Shown here: positions 57,701-64,000 of the stretch, one piece after another
Numbering within the stretch: position 1 is the stretch's first letter
How the letters are laid out: each line of letters opens with the position of its first letter
Source of the DNA: Dermatophagoides farinae
Taxonomy: Eukaryota > Arthropoda > Arachnida > Sarcoptiformes > Pyroglyphidae
Reading direction: 5' to 3'
Assembly: GCF_024713945.1 (NCBI RefSeq)
Contig: NC_134679.1
Coordinates: forward strand, 6,453,001-6,517,000
DNA length: 64,000 bases
The notes under the pieces: generated by a model
Seen by the model: only the letters and a program-made list of their open reading frames with translations
Database searches by the model: none
Told to the model about the DNA's origin: nothing
Translations under genes and position numbers: made by a program

Positions 57701-58980
57701 ATGATCTGGGAGTCTTTTTGTTTTTTTTAATGAAAATTTGTTTCATTTTACTCGTTTATTCTGTTTTTTGCATCCATCGCTTGAATCATCTTTCAAAACA
57801 TTCTGGTTGTATATACAATCTAACTAAACTGTGATTGTAAAAAAAAATGAAAAAACGACGGCGACATTTTACTCGCTTTCCGGAATTTTGCTTTTTTTAT
57901 GTTTATTTTCCGTCTTTGTTGTTGTTGTTGTTTTCACTGGAAAAAAAGAATACAGAATTTCAAAATAAAAAGCAAGCAAAAAACAAATTATTTTTAATGG
58001 CTGTCGATTTTTTTTTCGCTGCTGCATTTCTACACACACACACGGAAAAAAAACAATGTGCGACAGTAAAATTGAGTTAAGACAATCAAGACTGATGAAA
58101 TTTTTTTGCTTTGCTTTCATGATAATCAAACGACAATGGTGCCATTTTGCTTGTTTGAAAAACAATAAAAAAAAACTAGTCTAATCATAATAAAAAAAAT
58201 GAAAAGAAAAAACAATGTCCCAACGGGAGCAAAAAAAAAAGTGACTGTAAATGAAAATGAATAAACGAAACGAAACGAAAATTTTAATGTTGACGAATGA
58301 ATTAAGGCGGTGAAGCCAAGTTTTCCCATGTAGTTTTATTTTAGTTTGAATTCAGATTGTTGAGAAAGTAGAAACAAAAAAAAAATTCTCAATTTCAAGA
58401 ATCTGAAATTCTCTTGTTTTATTTTCACATTTCATTTCATTTCATTTCATTTTTTTTCATCATCATTTTATTAGTATCCACAAGTAATTGTGTGCTTTAA
58501 AAGTTTTTTTTCGATTCCTTTTGTTATTGTTGAACGATTGTTGTTTTTTTTTCTTGTTTCAATGATATTTATTTCATTTTCAAACGGATCACATTTATTT
58601 ATCAATGATGGTTAGAGGTATCGATTTCAACTTTATAATTTATATATCATAGATAGATGGATGATGATGATCAAGTGGAAAGTTTTTTTTTATCTCTAGT
58701 ATCATCAATCCAAAACAAAAAGAAAGAAAGAGAAAAATTCCTAGAAAACAAACTTAAATCAATCATTCATCGTTTATATGGGGAAAAAAAAGAATCCAGA
58801 AACATTTTTTTTTTTTTTGGTTGTTGAATGTTTCAAACGAATGAAAAAAATTCTCTTTAATTACTGTGTGTGTATGGTTTTTTCCCGGTATTTGTCATTT
58901 GCATTTTTGTTATTTCGTTTTTTTTTTTTGTTGTCATTTGATCTGTCATGAACAAATTGGCTATATCATGTCTTGCTGTT

Positions 58981-59037
58981 GCCAACTGACTGACTGACTG
59001 ACTGGTTGGCTGACTGACTGACTGACTGAGTGGCTGA
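58981..59037. repeat. (ACTG)n tetranucleotide repeat
   Basis: Two blocks of ACTG units separated by GTTGGCTG. The same motif occurs at 24523-24548. Confidence 0.9.
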
Positions 59038-59524
59038 TGTGTATGTGAATTTATCATCATTTTAATTAAAATTAATGAATTTACAATTTTCATGTCTGTT
59101 CTGTTTGTTTATTCAATGACATTTTCAGATTTTTTCTTCTTTTTTTTTGATTTGATTTGATTTGATTTGATTTGCTCTCATATTTCATTGCTGCACACTC
59201 ATATATTGTTTGACAATTTTGATTTATGCCTGTCGGTCTGTCAGCGGTGGGTAGGTTTTTTTTTTTTGCTCGTTAAATGTCAATGACAAATTATGATTAT
59301 TACCCCAAAAAAAAAGAAATTCTGGAGTAAAAAATCATCAAAATTAGATGAATGAATGAATACGCCCTGTCGTTTTGTTTTGTTTTGTTTTTTCCCCTAT
59401 ATTCTGTCCTTCATTGTGTCAAAACACGCGATGCGAAAGAATTTTTTTTTATAATTTCAAATTTTTGAATGTATTTTTTTCGCCAGATTCTCTATTATTA
59501 TTCCGGTTCAAATTCCACCACACC

Positions 59525-59525
<1 letters not shown>

Positions 59526-59562
<37 letters not shown>
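59526..59562. repeat. (CA)n microsatellite
   Basis: About 18 uninterrupted CA units. Confidence 0.95.
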
Positions 59563-59564
<2 letters not shown>

Positions 59565-62500
59565 AGGCGCATACTCAAATTTCATAATTTTTTTCTTCCA
59601 AATTCTTAGTTTTATTCTTTGGAAATATAGAGAGAGAGAAAAAAAGGATAATAAACAATCCACAAGCCTGGATGGCCATAAAGTTATCAAAAAAATAACG
59701 TAAAAAAACAATACATGAACAACAACAACAACAACGACGAGGACACAAAAAAAAGTTCCAGAGAAAACAAAATTTATATGGGCGTATAAAATGTAATTTG
59801 ATCAAGTGTGTGTGTGTCGGTGTGTGTGATTTGCCTTTTTTTATATGCTGCCGGAATCATAATGATCTGATGAAATTTGATTATCATCAACATAAAAAAA
59901 AAAAATTTTTTCCACATTGAATTAAACTGAAAAAAAACACTGGCCATTTCATTTCTTGGAAAGTTTCTCACATTGTTTTTTTGTTTGATGATGATGATGA
60001 AAAGTCTTTCAAAAAAATCATAATCAGTATATTTGAATTGTATGAATGATGACAGATTTTTTTTGCCTGTTTTTCTTTTCTCTATGTAAATGTGAATATA
60101 GTAATAATAACTTTGTCATCATCATCATCATCATCATCATTTATTATTATCGTTCACATTCAGAACGGGGCCAAACGAATACAAAATTCCAAATGTTAAT
60201 GATGGCTGGTAGTGGTGGATGGTGGATGCCTTAACATTTTTTTTTCTTCTTCTTCATCTCATTTCTTTTCATCAAATTCACACACAATTTTTGTAGTCAC
60301 TTACTAATAATAATAATAATAATAATGCGGTGGTGACTGTTGACTTACCATTGCATATATATGACATATTTCTGGTTGTCCAGTGGCTGTATATGTAAGG
60401 AGATAGAGAGAGAGCAGAATTGCTGGAATTTGTATTGATAGTGTGAAAATGAAAAAAATAAGAATTTTCATTTACAATTTTTCAACATCGTACATAGCTG
60501 TTTGCTAGCAATATCTAGCCATTTGGATATTGATGTTTTCAATTTGATTTATTATCTCGTTTGTGTGTGTTTGGGCAATGGCCAACATGATGATCAAAAC
60601 ATACGCCCCAATTTTGTTTCAATCAAAATTTTTTTTTTGGCGAAATGGAAAAACGATGAAAAAAAATCACAAATTCCAAGTTTTGATTTTGATTTAATTA
60701 ACTATTTTATTATTGAATATACAAGGTCCCTGTTTCTCTCTCTCTCTCTTTCGTTTTGGTTTTTGAGATTTTTTTTTTGAGATTCACAACCCTAAAACAA
60801 TTTCATTTCTTTCACAGGATTCTTTTTTGTTTTGTTTTGTTTCAAAGAATTTGTCTGGAAGAAAAAAAAATTCGGGTTTCTAGTTTGTTTTGTTTTGTTG
60901 TTTTGTTTTGTTGTTGTTTTTTTTACTGGTTCATAATGGCCACTTTCCATCCAATTAAATTGGAGAATAGGGGCCTGAATGCATGTGAAATGGCTGAAAT
61001 GGCCAGGGCCAAAAAAAAACTGATGGAAATTTTTTTTGTTGTTCGTTTGTTTCTAGGAGTTGAATCAGTATTTCTCCATGGAAAAAAAAATCCGAATCAA
61101 ATCATAATCAATTCAACTGCGTCATATTTTTCCGAGTGTGTGTGTGTGTATTGGTTTAATTAAAATAAATCGGATTTTTCATTTTACCACCGCATTTATT
61201 ATTCCATTTTTTTTCGGCGTTGTTGATGATTACGTATTTTATGGAAAATGTGTGTGTGTGTGTACGGAAAAAAATTACCATTTTACAGCCATTCACTGGC
61301 AATCAGACAAACACACACACACACACACAAAGCAAACACCCAAAGAAATTAAAATCAAAGTTTTGCTTTTTTTTCTTTTCAACAAATACACAAAACAAAC
61401 GTATTAAGATCGATTTGAATTGCGTTCGTTTTTTTTTTTCGTTTGTTTGTTTGTTTGTTTGTTTGTTCCATTTGCAATTTTACTTTACAGACGCACACGC
61501 GCACAAATTGTTTTCGCTTGATTTTTCTTTCTCTCTTCGTCTGTCTGAATAAATAAATTTTCTATTCAAATTGAATGAGAAGAAAAAAAATTCAAAAAAA
61601 TCAAAAATTTAATGGACTTGAATACACATTCATAGTGAATGTAAGAAAAGAAAAAAAAAGCTTTGCAAGCAGAAAAAAAAGAGAAAAAATTTCCCGAAAA
61701 TTCTGCCAGCAGCACAACAGAACAATTGAAAATATTCCAAAAAAAAAAAAAAAAAATGAAAATCGATTTGATTCGATTCGATAAAGATTGAATGGAATGA
61801 AAAAAAAAGTTTAAAATTATTTTCTCTTTCATTTTATCCATCCACCCAATATTTGATGAAATGAAATTTATTGTGGAACTGGAAAATCAAAATCAGAATC
61901 AAAAAAAAAAAAAAAAATTCTGCCCAATTTCAATGTAAATAAGTTCATCATCATTTTTGTTTCAAGAATAATCCAAAATAAATCAAATGGAAAAAAAACA
62001 AGCTTTCCCAGAATATCAAGAATCATGAATATCAAGAACTTTGTTGTTGTCGTTTAGAATTTGTCATATGTGTCAATGTTGTTTTTTTTATGTGCATTTC
62101 GTTTGTGTTTTTTTTTTTTTTGCTTTTAGTAAGTTTTTTTTTTACTCATTCACCGTTTTGATTGTCAGGTTGTTTTCTTCTTAGTTGTTTTTCTCTCTTG
62201 GTTTTATTCGATTGACTATTCTGTAATGGTGTGAATATCTGCAGAGTTTTTTTTTCCATTAAGTAATTGTCGCTGTTGTTACTGTTGCTGCTGCTGCTGT
62301 CAAATATTGACATATTATTATTAGACAAGTGAATTCAAGACGTATGAAAAAAAAGAAGAATTCAAGAATCGAAGAATCAAATCATCATCTAATTGGCAAA
62401 GGGCAAGTATATCTAAAAATATTTCCACTTTTTTTTTAGATATATACCACAGTGTTGTTTATCATTTGTGCATATAATTATTCTCTTTTTTTCAATTCTT

Positions 62501-63090
62501 ATTTCTATTTTTACATTACATAACTGATGTTGATGATGATGATGATGATGATTCTATTACTTGTCAAACTTGTTGTTGTTGTTGTTGTTTTTCGTTCATT
62601 ATTCATCATTCTTGTGTGTTTATCAGTGAAAAACATACAAAACAAACAAACAAAAAAAAGTTCGATGAATTTGACAGCTAGATATCTAATAATTTTGACA
62701 CTTGATTACGTCAACAAACATTTGAATGAATCATACAATCTAAAAAAAATAAAAAAAAAATTGACAACGACCTGTTGTTGTCTATCCAAAATAGGGTTTT
62801 CCAAAATAGTTTTCATATTCATCACCATCATCATATGTAGTTATTGTGTTACATGTCTTATAAAACATGTACGCACACACGTATTTACTAGGTGAATAAA
62901 TGAATGAATTGATGATGATGATGATGATGATAATGATGACGACAATGAAACCTCGAAAACGAAAACGAAAAAAAAAAAATTCAATCGACTTTTTTTTGTT
63001 TTGTTTGTATATTCAGGCTAAATGACGTATGACGTCGTCGTCGTATTCTATATAGAAGAATCAGCTATTTTTGTAGAATATATAGATTCT

Positions 63091-63132
63091 ACATTCGCAC
63101 ACACATGTATTTTTGTGTGTGTGTGCGAATGT
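63091..63132. repeat. Perfect 15-bp-arm inverted repeat
   Basis: ACATTCGCACACACA (63091-63105) is the exact reverse complement of TGTGTGTGCGAATGT (63118-63132), with a 12-base loop. Confidence 0.9.
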
Positions 63133-64000
63133 TTCTATTTTTAACTTTGACCTCAATATTGAAACATCCATCCATCCATTTTTTTTTATAATATAAATAT
63201 ATATCGAAATATGAACCACATTTTTCATTCATTCATTGTATTTCAATCGATTGTGATGATGATGATGATGATGAAATGATGTTTCATTAATAAACCATTT
63301 TCTCTCTCTCTCTCTCTCTTTTTCTATGGGTATAAGCAAGAATAAACAGTTTTTTTTTCGTTTGTATCGAAAAAAAAATATTGTTGACCAATGATGGTGT
63401 TGATGGTGATGGTGATGATGATGATGGATTTGTGTTCCAAAAAATTAAATAAACACCACACACACACACACGTATGATTTTCAATAATAATAAATGATGA
63501 CGTCATTTAATGTGTTTAGTTTAAAATTACACAAACACATTTCGAATCTTTTGTTTTTTGATATTTTGATTAGTTCCCAAATGGATCAGTTTTCTATAGA
63601 AACAAACAGAAAAAAAAATAATGATCATGATCATCATGATCATTACAACTATGATGATGATCTCTTTTAGTCGGGTAGAGTAGTGGTGGCGATGAAATGA
63701 AAATTTTTCGATTTTCATTTTCATTATTTTTTTCAACTTTATTCATTCCCCAAACACACAAAGAGAGAGAGAGAGAAAAGTTTAATTTCTTGATTTCCAC
63801 CACCACTGGTTCATATTCATTGGTTGAAATAGTCCCCCCCCCAACAACAACAACAACAACAACAAAAAATGAAAAATTCTTTATGCAAAAAAATTAGAAT
63901 TCGAGAAAAAAAAATGATTTAAAATGACGATCATTATCGAAAGTTGAAAAAAATCAACTTTTTTTCCAAATAGAGAGAGAAAAAACCATTCATCGAAATC

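Larger units (their letters stand above)
48706..64000. other. 15.3-kb simple-sequence region without supportable genes
   Basis: I read both strands and found no conserved peptide, splice-linked exon set, tRNA or rRNA. The sequence is a mosaic of poly-T/poly-A tracts, CA/TG, GATGAT, GTTGTT and GAGA/CTCT runs, with some GATC/CATG palindromic repeats (52879, 56159). It may contain 5' UTR exons and enhancers of the GPCR gene on its left or of a gene beyond the right edge. The best single coding candidate, near 60935-61030 (MATFHPIKLENRGLNACEMA), lacks neighbours in frame and is not recognised. Confidence 0.6.

Noticed and set aside
59490-59530. GGTTCAAATTCCACC, resembling a tRNA T-arm
   Set aside because: No D-arm, anticodon arm or acceptor stem could be formed around it.
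60756-61163. 135-codon frame with MATFHPIKLENRGLNACEMA
   Set aside because: Mostly Phe/Leu from T tracts. The short hydrophilic part is not a known family and lacks splice partners.

Overview
The window is nuclear DNA of a small, AT-rich arthropod genome. The protein sequences point to an acariform mite, and an astigmatid such as a dust or scabies mite is my best guess. The reasons are metazoan genes with introns of only about 60-90 bp carrying GTAAGT/GTATGT-type donors, very short intergenic distances in gene clusters, codons ending in A/T, and GATG, CA/TG, poly-A/T and Asn/Gln/Ser low complexity everywhere. The species call is inference. The gene families below are read from the sequence.

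Layout. 1-2.7 kb: the 3' end of a Na-K-Cl cotransporter gene (+), convergent with a membrane-anchored serine-protease homologue (-) that has lost catalytic residues. 2.86-6.26 kb: a decayed transposable element with short terminal inverted repeats, ending only 240 bp before a Dicer gene (+, 6.5-11.8 kb). The Dicer gene has all domains and RNase III residues but one frameshift. 12.2-19.2 kb: SmD1 (+), a gustatory-receptor-like 7TM protein (-), ERH (+) and an intronless secreted beta-lactamase-fold (LACTB-like) protein (+). 19.6-28.0 kb: two low-complexity proteins of unknown function separated by a 4.9-kb simple-sequence region. 28.2-29.4 kb: ribonucleotide reductase small subunit (-), with a TATA box and E2F-like sites upstream. 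31.3-37 kb: TRAM1 (+), a small secreted Thr/Ala/Pro-rich protein (+) and an otopetrin proton channel (-), also carrying a one-base frame break.

38.5-45.5 kb is a repeat-rich, rearranged accessory region. It holds two pairs of long inverted repeats arranged in interleaved order, fragments of a topoisomerase II ATPase domain and of a C2H2 zinc-finger protein trapped among them, a 24-bp minisatellite, a Tigger/pogo-like MITE with TA target duplication, and a 1.94-kb array built from exactly two unit types (37 units of 34 bp, 17 units of 40 bp). 46.7-48.7 kb: an atypical class A GPCR (-). 48.7-64 kb: no gene that I can support, only simple sequence.

The genes are mostly unrelated housekeeping, membrane and signalling loci (splicing, RNA silencing, dNTP synthesis, ER translocation, ion and proton transport, receptors) and do not form one pathway. 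The parts most worth following up are the interleaved inverted repeats with captured gene fragments, the two-letter minisatellite, the catalytically dead membrane protease, and the transposon abutting a frameshifted Dicer.
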